Below are positions 19,327-27,433 of a stretch of DNA of 64,000 nucleotides, piece after piece. Source of the stretch: Maricaulis sp947259345. GTDB taxonomy: Bacteria > Pseudomonadota > Alphaproteobacteria > Caulobacterales > Maricaulaceae. Each line of letters opens with the position of its first letter. The stretch's first letter is position 1. The position numbers and the translations under genes are program-made. The stretch is taken from assembly GCA_965217205.1 (NCBI GenBank), contig OZ244254.1:1426001-1490000 (forward strand). The letters are read 5' to 3'. The notes beneath the pieces were generated by a model that did not search any database, was not told the DNA's origin, and was given only the letters and a program-made list of their open reading frames with translations.

Positions 19327-20505
19327 ATGACCAATCCGCTCACCGATTCACGCCTTGCCAATAACCGCTCCCTGATCGCGGCGATCTGTTGTGCGGCGGT
19401 GTGCGGGATCGTGTTCGGGCTTTCCATGCCGCTGGTTTCGCTACGGCTGGAGGGCATGACCTCCTCGGGTCTGATCGTCGGTCTCAATGGCGCAGCCGCA
19501 GCCGTCTCCACACTGGTCATGGCGCCCATCGTGCCGCGCCTGCTCTCGGTCCTGCCGGGGCGCGTGCTGATCGTGATCAGCCTGGTCCTTGCCGGCGCGC
19601 TGCATGCCCTCTTTCCGGTGTTCGAGAATGTACCGGCCTGGTTTGTTCTTCGCTTTGCCATGGGCTGCTTCATGACGGTGATCTTCGTGGTCTCGGAAAC
19701 CTGGATCAACCAGATTGCCACGCCGCTGCGCCGGGCAACCATCCTCGGCATATACGGCACGGTCTTGTCCGGCGGTTTCGGGATTGGCGCCTTCCTCTTC
19801 GGCCAGCTGGGCACGGAGGGCGATGGTGGATTCTACGCTGGCGGGCTGATCTTCCTGATTGGCGCCCTGCCCATCATCCTGCTGCAAGGGCCTGCCGCCC
19901 AGGCACCGGGCAAGGATGAAGCCTCACCGCGAGCCATATGGGGTGCGGCGACGGCCGCTCCCGCCGCAATTGGTGCCGCGCTGGCGTTCGGGGCGCTGGA
20001 AACCGTCCTCTTTTCCCTGGCCCCTGTTTATGGCGACCGGCTGGCTCTGAATGACCACGGCATCTCGATGGTTGCCATGGCGGCTGCTGCCGGTGCCCTG
20101 GCCTTCCAGATCCCGCTGGGCTGGATAGCTGACCGGACCGATCGCCGCGAGGCCCTGAAATGGATCGCGACCACGGCCGCAGTCACACCGCTCGCGATCT
20201 GGGCTGTGGGTGACTATCTGCCCGGCATGATGCTGCTCTTCTTCATCCAGGCCGGAGTCGCCTCGGGGCTTTACACGGTCGGCCTGGCCCTGGTCGGCGA
20301 ACGCTTCTCCGGCGGTGCCATCGCGGCGGCCAATGCCGCCTTCATCTTCGCCTATGGCACCGGCTCGCTAATCGGACCGCCCGCCGGTGGCGTGGCCATG
20401 GACGGGCTGGGACCGTTCGGGCTGATGATCGTCATGGCCGCGATCGCCGCACTCTATGCAGCACTGGTCTGGAGACGTGCATCACAAACAGCCGGGAAGA
20501 GTTGA
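19327..20505 (+). CDS. MFS transporter, YcaD-like
   Basis: A 392-residue protein with 12 predicted hydrophobic segments and a short cytoplasmic loop near residues 195-210. The N-terminal half contains RFAMGCFMTVIFVVSETWINQ and a PLRRATILGIYGT segment like the YcaD/MFS_1 efflux-type family; the second half begins with FGALETVLFSLAPVYG. The substrate is unknown. It begins 42 bases after the Nudix gene and 90 bases before rpmG on the same strand, within a series that runs from topA. Confidence 0.87.
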   Translation: MTNPLTDSRLANNRSLIAAICCAAVCGIVFGLSMPLVSLRLEGMTSSGLIVGLNGAAAAVSTLVMAPIVPRLLSVLPGRVLIVISLVLAGALHALFPVFENVPAWFVLRFAMGCFMTVIFVVSETWINQIATPLRRATILGIYGTVLSGGFGIGAFLFGQLGTEGDGGFYAGGLIFLIGALPIILLQGPAAQAPGKDEASPRAIWGAATAAPAAIGAALAFGALETVLFSLAPVYGDRLALNDHGISMVAMAAAAGALAFQIPLGWIADRTDRREALKWIATTAAVTPLAIWAVGDYLPGMMLLFFIQAGVASGLYTVGLALVGERFSGGAIAAANAAFIFAYGTGSLIGPPAGGVAMDGLGPFGLMIVMAAIAALYAALVWRRASQTAGKS

Positions 20506-20595
20506 CAGCGGCGCTACCGTGCGTATGTTCGCGCGCTCTCGCGTCGGCATGGGGCCGAATGCGCGCACACTCAAAGCACCAGGACATTTAGAGCC

Positions 20596-20763
20596 ATGGC
20601 GAAGCCGACAACCATCAAGATCCGCCTGAACTCCACGGCTGGTACGGGTTACTTCTACGTGACGAAGAAGAATGCGCGCACCATGACCGAGAAGCTCGTG
20701 CTGAAAAAGTACGACCCGGTCGCTCGCAAGCACGTCGATTTCAAGGAAGCGAAAATCAAGTAA
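20596..20763 (+). CDS. rpmG: 50S ribosomal protein L33
   Basis: A 55-residue ribosomal protein beginning MAKPTTIKIRLNSTAGTGYF and ending FKEAKIK. It is the zinc-independent form: the cysteine pairs of C+ L33 are absent. AGGA lies 11 bases before the ATG. A 6-base stem (GACGGG/CCCGTC, 20764-20778) follows immediately with only a weak T-run, so termination is uncertain. The position after topA-rnr-nudix is common in alphaproteobacteria as I remember it. Confidence 0.97.
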   Translation: MAKPTTIKIRLNSTAGTGYFYVTKKNARTMTEKLVLKKYDPVARKHVDFKEAKIK

Positions 20764-20812
20764 GACGGGTTTCCCGTCCGAACGATTTTCCCCGCTCGAC
20801 CAACGAGTTTTG

Positions 20813-22177
20813 TCAGGCCGCGGCGTTGTCCGCGGCCTGAACTTGATTCCGGCCACCATTCTTCGCCACGTACAGCGCTTGATCGGCTCGCCGCAGGAGG
20901 CTGTCGAGCGCTTCCCCGCGCTGAGCCTGGGCCACGCCGATACTGACCGTGACTGGCACTTTGGTGCCATCCTTCAGGGCAAAGCCGCTCCCCGCGACGC
21001 TGGAGCGCAGGCGCTCGGCAGCAATCTCGGCTTCCGCCATGCCGGCGCCCGGCATCACAACGACAAATTCCTCGCCACCATAGCGCGCCGCCAGATCGAG
21101 CGCGCGCAGCCCTGTGAGCAGGCGGCTGGAAAAGTCGCGCAGGACCTGGTCGCCGGCCTCATGGCCATGGCTGTCATTGATCGCCTTGAAGTGATCGATA
21201 TCGGCCAGCAGCAGCGAGACCGGCGCGCCACCATTGCTGGCGCTGTCCATCGCCTGGCGCAGGCGTGAGGAGATGTAGCGACGATTATGCAGGCCGGTCA
21301 GCGGATCCGTGACTGCCAACTCCATGCCCTCGTCGAGATGCGAGCGCAGTCGGTCGGCATAGCGCTTACGGCGCAATTGCGTCCGCGCGCGCGCGGCCAG
21401 TTCGCCGGCGTCCACCGGGCGGTGAATGATATCGTTCACGCCCAGATCAAGCGCCCGCACGGCATGCTGCACATCGTCCGGCCGCACGATCGCGAGAATT
21501 GGCAATTGCCGGGTTGCGGCATCCGAGCGGACCCGGGCACACAGGCGCAGGCCATCATAATCATTGGCGGTCAGATCCACGATCAACAAGTCCGCAGCGT
21601 CACGGGCGGCAGCGATGGCAGCACCCGGTTCATGGACTTCCCGGACCTGGGCCTGCCCCGGCATGGCCGCGGCATAGCGCGTTGTGGCGCGCGGATCGGT
21701 ACTGACTATGACGACGCGTGAGGCGCTGTCCACATCATCATGGATATCGCCGGCCAAGCCGGACATGGCCGAGCTCGACTCGCGATAACGCAACTCGTCC
21801 AGCACGGCCTTGAGACGCAGCAGGCTGCGCACACGGGCGAACATCGTGACATCGTCGATCGGCTTGGTCAGGAAATCATCGGCTCCGGCTTCGAGGCCAC
21901 GAATCCGGTCTTCGCGCTGATCGAGCGCGGTCACCATGACGACGGGGATATGACGCGTGGTCGGGTCGTCCTTGAGACGTGAACAGGTTTCATACCCGTC
22001 CATCACCGGCATCATCACATCGAGGAGGATAAGGTCAGGCTGTTCAGCCTTGGCGACCTTGATCGCCTCTTCACCATTGCTGGCGGTGCAGACATCAAAA
22101 TACTCGGCCTGAAGACGCGCCTCCAGCAGCCGCACATTGGCGGCCTGATCATCAACGACGAGAATACGCGCACTCAT
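20813..22177 (-). CDS. pleD: PleD-type response regulator diguanylate cyclase
   Basis: A 454-residue cytoplasmic protein with REC1 (1-120, phosphoacceptor D53 in LLDVMMPVMDG), a second receiver-like domain (about 150-270; it has D201 in LLIVDLTANDYDG but looks degenerate), and a GGDEF domain (about 285-450) with active-site GGEEF at 367-371. The inhibitory site RALD is at 358-361, five residues before it, so feedback inhibition by c-di-GMP is expected. Domain order equals Caulobacter PleD, which controls the swarmer-to-stalked transition. It lies 12 bases after divK on the same strand. Confidence 0.96.
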   Translation of the reverse strand: MSARILVVDDQAANVRLLEARLQAEYFDVCTASNGEEAIKVAKAEQPDLILLDVMMPVMDGYETCSRLKDDPTTRHIPVVMVTALDQREDRIRGLEAGADDFLTKPIDDVTMFARVRSLLRLKAVLDELRYRESSSAMSGLAGDIHDDVDSASRVVIVSTDPRATTRYAAAMPGQAQVREVHEPGAAIAAARDAADLLIVDLTANDYDGLRLCARVRSDAATRQLPILAIVRPDDVQHAVRALDLGVNDIIHRPVDAGELAARARTQLRRKRYADRLRSHLDEGMELAVTDPLTGLHNRRYISSRLRQAMDSASNGGAPVSLLLADIDHFKAINDSHGHEAGDQVLRDFSSRLLTGLRALDLAARYGGEEFVVVMPGAGMAEAEIAAERLRSSVAGSGFALKDGTKVPVTVSIGVAQAQRGEALDSLLRRADQALYVAKNGGRNQVQAADNAAA

Positions 22178-22189
22178 CGACGACCACCC

Positions 22190-22555
22190 CTAGTCGAGAA
22201 ACTGACGAACCGTCTCGATGAAGGTCGCGACCGTGATCGGTTTGGACAGATAGGCCTCGCATCCGCCTTCGCGAATGCGTTCCTCATCGCCCTTCATGGC
22301 AAAGGCGGTCACTGCAACCACTGGAATGGCCGACAGGCTGTCATCATCCTTGAGCCATTTCGTGACTTCGAGGCCCGAGACCTCGGGAAGCTGAATATCC
22401 ATGAGGATAAGGTCAGGCGTGTGTTCACGCGCCATTTCGAGCGCCTTGAAGCCATCCTTGGTCTGCAGGGTCTCGTAGCCATGAGCTTCCAGCAGATCGT
22501 TGAAGAGCTTCATATTGAGCTCGTTGTCTTCGACAATCAGGACCTTTTTGGGCAT
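22190..22555 (-). CDS. divK: DivK single-domain response regulator
   Basis: A 121-residue receiver domain with phosphoacceptor D53 in LILMDIQLPE, acidic pocket E9-D10, T83-A in VAVTAFAMKGDEERIREGG and K105 in LSKPI. The sequence is very close to Caulobacter crescentus DivK as remembered (VLIVEDNELNMKLF and the KGDEERIREGGCEAY segment). DivK controls CckA-CtrA through DivL and interacts with PleC and DivJ. MPKKVLIVED is the conserved start; the frame is open to 22630. It forms an operon with pleD, as in Caulobacter. Confidence 0.97.
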   Translation of the reverse strand: MPKKVLIVEDNELNMKLFNDLLEAHGYETLQTKDGFKALEMAREHTPDLILMDIQLPEVSGLEVTKWLKDDDSLSAIPVVAVTAFAMKGDEERIREGGCEAYLSKPITVATFIETVRQFLD

Positions 22556-22686
22556 GACCTGCAGCATGTCGGTGACGCGCTTCCCGTTGTTTGCACGTGT
22601 TTTATCGTGCTTGTTGAACCCCGCATGCACTAAACCCGATTTTCCTTAACCAACCATGAGTCAAAGGCCACTTTTCGGGCGTTTCG

Positions 22687-22701
22687 GAACAAGATAAGAA
22701 C
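22687..22701. promoter_or_regulatory. LexA (SOS) box, GAAC-N7-GAAC
   Basis: GAAC at 22687-22690 and GAAC at 22698-22701 are separated by seven bases. GTTC-N7-GTTC (its complement) is the established LexA target of alphaproteobacteria. It ends 45 bases before the ROK kinase start and overlaps the expected -35 region of a promoter with TATATC at 22719-22724. The operon it heads includes dinB, a classical SOS gene. Confidence 0.75.
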
Positions 22702-22746
22702 AAAGCGAGCCAAAAAACTATATCGCAAGCGGCGAGGAAGGACGAA

Positions 22747-23658
22747 ATGAATCGGATCGGCATCGACCTCGGTGGCACCAAGATCGAGGCCCGGCTCTTC
22801 AACGCTGGGGGCCGCGAACTGGCCCGCGAGCGCGTGGCAACCCCGCGCGCCTACGACCCCACCCTTAACACCTTGCGCACCTTGGTGACAGGCCTGGAGG
22901 CCATCTATGGCGACGCACGTGTCGGTGTCGCTCACCCGGGCTCTATCAGTCCGGCCAACGGACTGATGCGTAACGCCAATTCAGTCTGGCTGAATGGCAA
23001 ACCCTTCGCCACCGACCTGTCCGACATACTCGGCCGGGAGGTTCGCCTCGCCAATGACGCCAATTGCTTTACCCTCTCCGAAGCCGTGGACGGCGCTGGT
23101 CGAGACGGGAAAGTCGTCTTCGGCGTGATCCTGGGCACCGGCGTGGGCGGCGGGCTTGTGATCAATCGACGTTTGCTGGAAGGCTCACAGGGCATTGCCG
23201 GTGAGTGGGGGCATAACCCCCTGCCCTGGCAAGGTCCTGACGAGCTTGACCCACCGACCTGCTGGTGCGGCAAGACTGGGTGTCTTGAAACATGGCTGTC
23301 CGGCCCCGGCCTCGCGAGTGATCATGCACGACGTCATGGCGGCGGCGAGACTGCGGAAGCGTTGTTTGCGGCAGCTGATAGCGGCGATGTCGCAGCGTCA
23401 GAGACAATCGCCCGCCACATCGGCCGCCTCGCTCGAGGTCTGGCGAGTGTCGCCAATATTCTGGATCCGGATATTATTGTGCTGGGCGGCGGCGTCTCGA
23501 ATGCGCCGGGGCTTCCCGAACGCGTCGCTGCAGCTTTGCCGGAATGGCTCTTCTCCGATGTCTGTCGCACGCGAATTGTCCGCCACCAGCATGGCGATTC
23601 CTCCGGTGTGCGCGGAGCGGCCTGGCTGTGGAATGAAACGCCCGGAGACGCGATGTGA
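22747..23658 (+). CDS. ROK-family sugar kinase (fructokinase type)
   Basis: A 303-residue kinase with the ROK phosphate motif DLGGTK (7-12), catalytic base D103 in ANDANCF, the second phosphate loop GTGVGGG (130-136) and the zinc site H155 in GEWGHNPLPW with C171-W-C173-G-K-T-G-C178. The pattern best fits Mak-type fructokinases; N-acetylglucosamine kinases share the motifs. GAGGAAGGA lies upstream of the ATG. Its stop overlaps the dinB start by GTGA, so both are translated from one SOS-boxed mRNA. Why a sugar kinase should be in an SOS operon is unclear. Confidence 0.92.
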   Translation: MNRIGIDLGGTKIEARLFNAGGRELARERVATPRAYDPTLNTLRTLVTGLEAIYGDARVGVAHPGSISPANGLMRNANSVWLNGKPFATDLSDILGREVRLANDANCFTLSEAVDGAGRDGKVVFGVILGTGVGGGLVINRRLLEGSQGIAGEWGHNPLPWQGPDELDPPTCWCGKTGCLETWLSGPGLASDHARRHGGGETAEALFAAADSGDVAASETIARHIGRLARGLASVANILDPDIIVLGGGVSNAPGLPERVAAALPEWLFSDVCRTRIVRHQHGDSSGVRGAAWLWNETPGDAM

Positions 23659-24950
23659 GCGAGCCGGGCTATTGCCGATCCTGTCTGCTTGCGCTGCCCG
23701 AAGCAGCCACGGCCTGCCCGTCCTGTGGCAGCCACCGACTATTGCGCCATGCCGAGCTGAACAGGCTGTCCATTGCGCATATCGACTGCGATGCCTTCTT
23801 CGCGGCGGTGGAAAAGCGCGACAATCCGGCGCTCGAGGACAAACCGGTCATCATTGGCGGCCAGCAACGCGGCGTGGTGTCGACCTGCTGCTATGTCGCG
23901 CGCCTCTATGGCGTGCACTCGGCCATGCCCATGTTCCAGGCCCTGAAGGCCTGCCCGGATGCGGTCGTGATCCACCCGGAGCATGGGAAATACACGCGCG
24001 AGGGCTATCGCATCCGGAACATGATGAAGGACATCACGCCGCTGGTGGAACCGCTCTCCATTGACGAGGCCTTCCTTGACCTGACCGGCACGACGCGGCT
24101 GCACGGCGCGCCGCCCGCCTTGACCCTGCTGCGCCTGCAACGACGAATAGAGGCGGAGGTCGGCATTACCGTCTCGGTTGGCCTCTCCTTCAACAAATTT
24201 CTGGCCAAGACCGCTTCCGATCTCGACAAGCCGAACGGCTTCGCCGTGATCGGCGAGGCCGAGGCACTGGACTTCCTCGCCCCGCGCCCGGTGCGCTCGA
24301 TCTATGGTGTTGGCCCGGCCTTTGCCGCCAGGCTGGAGCGTGACGGGATCCGCACCCTGTCGGACATCCGCCGCCAGGGCGACAAGCGCATGGCCGACCG
24401 TTATGGCGATATGGGCTACCACCTTGCCCGCCTGTCGCGCGGCGAGGATCGGCGCCAGGTCTCCCCCGAACGCGAGCGCAAGAGCGTCTCTTCGGAAACC
24501 ACCTTCAATGCCGATCATGATGACCGGGAGACGCTGGAGAAACACCTCTGGCGGTTGAGCGTGAAGGTCGCGGACCAGATGAAGGCCAAGCGGGTCTCCG
24601 GCCAGGTTGTGACGCTCAAACTCAAGACCGCGCAGTTCAAGACCCGCACGCGCCGCCGCACACTGAACGAGCCCAGCCAGCTCGCGGACACCCTGTTCCG
24701 GATCGGCCGGGACCTGCTCGAAAAGGAGGTCGACGGGACCCGCTACCGCCTGATCGGGATCGGCTTTTCCGGCCTGCGCGACGCCGTCGGCGATGCCGGT
24801 GACCTGCTCGACCCGCAAGCCATCCGTCGGGCGACCGCGGAACGTGCCATGGACAAGGCCCGCGAGCGGTTCGGCAGTGATGCGGTGGTGAAGGGTCGTG
24901 GCCTCAGCGCGAAGCCGAAGCCGAATCCGAAACCTGATCAAACCAGCTGA
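23655..24950 (+). CDS. dinB: DNA polymerase IV with N-terminal zinc-ribbon extension
   Basis: A 431-residue Y-family translesion polymerase. The palm carries D44 in HIDCDAFFAAVE and D137-E138 in SIDEAFLDLT; thumb (helix-hairpin-helix, YGVGPAFAARL) and little-finger domains follow to about residue 405. The first 38 residues are an extension absent from E. coli DinB, with C7-x2-C10 and C21-x2-C24, a probable zinc ribbon, then RHAELNRLSI. The start codon is GTG at 23655. The 3' end overlaps the convergent hydrolase gene by 47 bases. Expression is probably LexA-controlled from the box at 22687. Confidence 0.95.
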   Translation: MSEPGYCRSCLLALPEAATACPSCGSHRLLRHAELNRLSIAHIDCDAFFAAVEKRDNPALEDKPVIIGGQQRGVVSTCCYVARLYGVHSAMPMFQALKACPDAVVIHPEHGKYTREGYRIRNMMKDITPLVEPLSIDEAFLDLTGTTRLHGAPPALTLLRLQRRIEAEVGITVSVGLSFNKFLAKTASDLDKPNGFAVIGEAEALDFLAPRPVRSIYGVGPAFAARLERDGIRTLSDIRRQGDKRMADRYGDMGYHLARLSRGEDRRQVSPERERKSVSSETTFNADHDDRETLEKHLWRLSVKVADQMKAKRVSGQVVTLKLKTAQFKTRTRRRTLNEPSQLADTLFRIGRDLLEKEVDGTRYRLIGIGFSGLRDAVGDAGDLLDPQAIRRATAERAMDKARERFGSDAVVKGRGLSAKPKPNPKPDQTS

Positions 24951-25788
24951 AAATCATCGGCCAGAAGGCCGACGCGCTCTTCTTGAAGGCGCCATGATGA
25001 TCAACGCGTTCGGCCCCGATATCGGCCGGATCGAGCCGCAAATGCTCCGACGGCGCATTGGGGTATAGTTTCAGCAAGTCCTCAGCCGAGCGCCGGGCGC
25101 ACAACCGGTCATCGGAAAAGCTCCAGGAGCGGATCGGCGCGGTTACCGCATCGAAATTGTGCGGCACCAACTGATCAAGGTAGTGACCAAAATAATCCGG
25201 CTTGGAGGCCCATTGCCGCCATTGCAGAAAAACATCACGTGGCAAAGCCGTCCCGCCCCAGATGCCGCCGGCCGGGATATGGTCGGTCAAGGCCAGGCAG
25301 GCCGGGCCATAGAGCAGCCAGAACATCAGGGCCGATGGGCGATAGGACGGCTCGTGCGCCCGCCAATACCCGGTCCCGACCGTGATGAAGGCATGCGCGA
25401 GTGGCGCGGTGGCATTGTCGGCAAAGCCGACAAGATGACCGCCCACCGAGTGGCCGATCGCAAAGAGCGGCTGGCCCGGCGCGAGCTCAGCGGCCCGGTC
25501 GAGCGCAGCGGCATGGTCGAGACGGCCCCAATCCACGATATCGGCCTTGAAGCCCCGCATCTGTTTGGGCGCCGAGCCTCCTATGCCGCGATAGTCATAA
25601 ATCAGGCAGGCATAGCCCGCTTCCGCACCCGCCAGGGCAAGGCGCCGGTAAAGCCCTTTGGGAAAGCCGGTTCCCGACGAAATCAGAACAGCGCCGCGCG
25701 GTCGATCCGGCGTGATGATCCGGCCGGACAGCGAATATCCGTCGCGGGCATCGAATCGGATTTCATCTTCCTGGATCATCGTCATCAT
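24904..25788 (-). CDS. Alpha/beta hydrolase
   Basis: A 294-residue protein with the alpha/beta hydrolase fold: oxyanion-side segment SSGTGFPKGLYRR, YDYRGIGGSAP at 64-74, the nucleophile elbow GHSVGG with S114, and C-terminal HHGAF supplying the probable catalytic His. It resembles the predicted hydrolases of COG4757, for which no substrate is established. There is no signal peptide, so it is cytoplasmic. Three in-frame ATG codons (25788, 25785 and 25779) compete as starts. The last 47 bases overlap the 3' end of dinB on the opposite strand. Confidence 0.85.
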   Translation of the reverse strand: MMTMIQEDEIRFDARDGYSLSGRIITPDRPRGAVLISSGTGFPKGLYRRLALAGAEAGYACLIYDYRGIGGSAPKQMRGFKADIVDWGRLDHAAALDRAAELAPGQPLFAIGHSVGGHLVGFADNATAPLAHAFITVGTGYWRAHEPSYRPSALMFWLLYGPACLALTDHIPAGGIWGGTALPRDVFLQWRQWASKPDYFGHYLDQLVPHNFDAVTAPIRSWSFSDDRLCARRSAEDLLKLYPNAPSEHLRLDPADIGAERVDHHGAFKKSASAFWPMIFSWFDQVSDSASASR

Positions 25789-25892
25789 GGGTCCAGCATG
25801 CCGGATGACGCGCGCGTCAAGTCAAGCGCGCAGATTGCATGGGGCCAATACGCCGTTAATCTCCGCACCGACGTCACAGACTGGAGCCCGAC

Positions 25893-26354
25893 ATGTCCGC
25901 CATCGATACCCGCCTCGCCGACCTTGGCATCTCCCTGCCGGAGCCGGTCGCACCGGTCGCCAATTATGTGCCCTTCGTGCAGAGTGGCAGCCTTGTCTTC
26001 ATTTCCGGTCAAATCTCGATCGGGCCGGACGGGCTGGTGAAGGGGACACTGGGTGCTGACATGGACGTCGCCGCAGGCCAGGCCGCGGCGCGCCTTTGCG
26101 CCATCAATCTTATCGCCCAACTGAAAGTCGCCTGCGGCGGTGACCTGTCGCGCGTCAATCGGGTGGTGAAGCTGGGCGGGTTTGTCGCCGCCACGCCGGA
26201 TTTCACCGACATCCCGTTTGTCATCAATGGCTGTTCGGACCTGATGGTCGAAGTTCTGGGCGATGCGGGGCGCCATGCCCGCTCCGCCGTCTCCTGCCCG
26301 GTCCTGCCGCTGGGCGCAGCCGTCGAAGTGGACGGCGTGTTCGAGATCGCCTGA
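25893..26354 (+). CDS. RidA/YjgF family protein
   Basis: A 153-residue protein of the RidA superfamily (imine/enamine deaminase-like trimer). Visible features are FISGQISIGPDG at about 37-48, ALIVNLKxxL-like INLIAQLKVACG, and GRHARSAVSCPVLPLGAAVEV near the C-terminus, which contains the arginine that binds the substrate carboxylate in active members. The sequence fits the longer subfamily (about 150 residues) rather than canonical 128-residue RidA, so the precise activity is uncertain. It is divergent from the hydrolase gene and converges on the next gene with a 1-base gap between stop codons. Confidence 0.9.
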   Translation: MSAIDTRLADLGISLPEPVAPVANYVPFVQSGSLVFISGQISIGPDGLVKGTLGADMDVAAGQAAARLCAINLIAQLKVACGGDLSRVNRVVKLGGFVAATPDFTDIPFVINGCSDLMVEVLGDAGRHARSAVSCPVLPLGAAVEVDGVFEIA

Positions 26355-26355
26355 C

Positions 26356-26730
26356 CTAGGCGCTCTGCGCCGGCCAGAGCCGGCCCGCGGTGATCAGGAC
26401 GAACAGGCCGAATATCCATTGCAAAACGAGCTGATAGCTAGCGGCACTCATGCTCGGGAGGGTCCCGGCATAGGTGTTGCTGGCAAGGTCGGCGACCATG
26501 ACCGCGACGCCCAACACGATGCCGGCCCGACGGGCCACAATCAGCAATAGGACCACCAGCGGATCAAGCACGGTCAAGCTCGTCCAGAAGGCATTCATCC
26601 AGAGCGGTGCGTAAGTGTAGGCGAATACGCCGCGCAAGAGGATGTCGGTCAGATGCGTAGCGGTACCGACCGCAAAGCCGAGACACCAGAGCAACAGGAC
26701 CACCCGATCGAGCAGGGCTCGCGGCACCAT
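26356..26730 (-). CDS. Four-helix membrane protein, unknown function
   Basis: A 124-residue protein with four hydrophobic segments (about 8-30, 47-65, 68-86 and 100-118). A conserved-looking loop, TYAPLWMNAFWTSL, follows helix 1. I do not recognise a named family. It starts 5 bases after the mntP stop on the same strand, so it is very likely cotranscribed with the manganese exporter. Whether it takes part in metal export is not shown by the sequence. Confidence 0.75.
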   Translation of the reverse strand: MVPRALLDRVVLLLWCLGFAVGTATHLTDILLRGVFAYTYAPLWMNAFWTSLTVLDPLVVLLLIVARRAGIVLGVAVMVADLASNTYAGTLPSMSAASYQLVLQWIFGLFVLITAGRLWPAQSA

Positions 26731-26735
26731 CTCTC

Positions 26736-27299
26736 CTACCCTGCCATGACATGGCTGACGAAGATCGAAATCCCGATCGCCATCAAAACGATCCCGCCGG
26801 CGATTTCGGCGCCGCCGCCGAGGCGTTCGGCGACCCGCGGTCCGATCCGGTAGCCCAGGCTCGCCATCGCAAAGGACGTCAGGCCGATAATGAGGGCGGC
26901 CCAGACGGGAGCCCCGGCCAGCGCCAGCGCGATGCCCACAGCCGCCGCGTCAATGCTGGTGCCAAGCGCGGTCACCAGGGTTGCGACCAGACCCGTTGAT
27001 GCGCCCACAGCCTTGTCATCCCCGCCTGCCGCGAGTCCGTTGCGGATCATCAGCCCGCCGATCGTAACCAGCAATACGAGCGCGATCCAGTGGTCCACGG
27101 CCATGATGAGGTCAGCCGTCACCAGCGCGAGGCTCCAGCCGAGCAGGCACATCGAGCCTTCCGCCAGGCCGAATACGGCCCCGACCCGCAAGGCCGTCAG
27201 TGTCCGGGTCTCACGGGCCGCGCTGCCCCGTGCGAGGGCAGCCGCAAAAGCGTCGGTCGACAGGGAGAGGCTCGTGACCAGGAGGGCGAAGGCATTCAT
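26736..27299 (-). CDS. mntP: Putative manganese efflux pump MntP
   Basis: A 187-residue inner-membrane protein with six hydrophobic segments arranged as two related halves. The hallmark acidic motifs are S-T-D16-A-F-A-A-A in helix 1 and G-T-S-I-D117-A-A-A-V-G in helix 4, which bind Mn2+ in the MntP/YebN family. Length matches E. coli MntP (188). No yybP-ykoY riboswitch is evident in the 134-base gap upstream, so regulation is unknown. The gene downstream is a small membrane protein 5 bases away. Confidence 0.93.
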   Translation of the reverse strand: MNAFALLVTSLSLSTDAFAAALARGSAARETRTLTALRVGAVFGLAEGSMCLLGWSLALVTADLIMAVDHWIALVLLVTIGGLMIRNGLAAGGDDKAVGASTGLVATLVTALGTSIDAAAVGIALALAGAPVWAALIIGLTSFAMASLGYRIGPRVAERLGGGAEIAGGIVLMAIGISIFVSHVMAG

Positions 27300-27433
27300 G
27301 CGCGCTGCTTAGCGAGCGCCGGCTGGGCGGGCAAGCCAAGCCAGTCCGGCACACGCGGATTTTACACTGGCGCCCCTCGCCCCACCTCGATGGCTGGTCT
27401 AGATAGATGGCAAACACGGGAGGGTACTGCCCC

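Noticed and set aside
20764..20840. Terminator for rpmG
   Set aside because: The GACGGG/CCCGTC stem is short with a weak T-run, and the larger stem at 20816-20840 is within pleD coding sequence. Neither is convincing.
22556..22746. CtrA-binding site upstream of divK
   Set aside because: Only a TTAACC half-site is seen (22648-22653); no TTAA-N7-TTAA.
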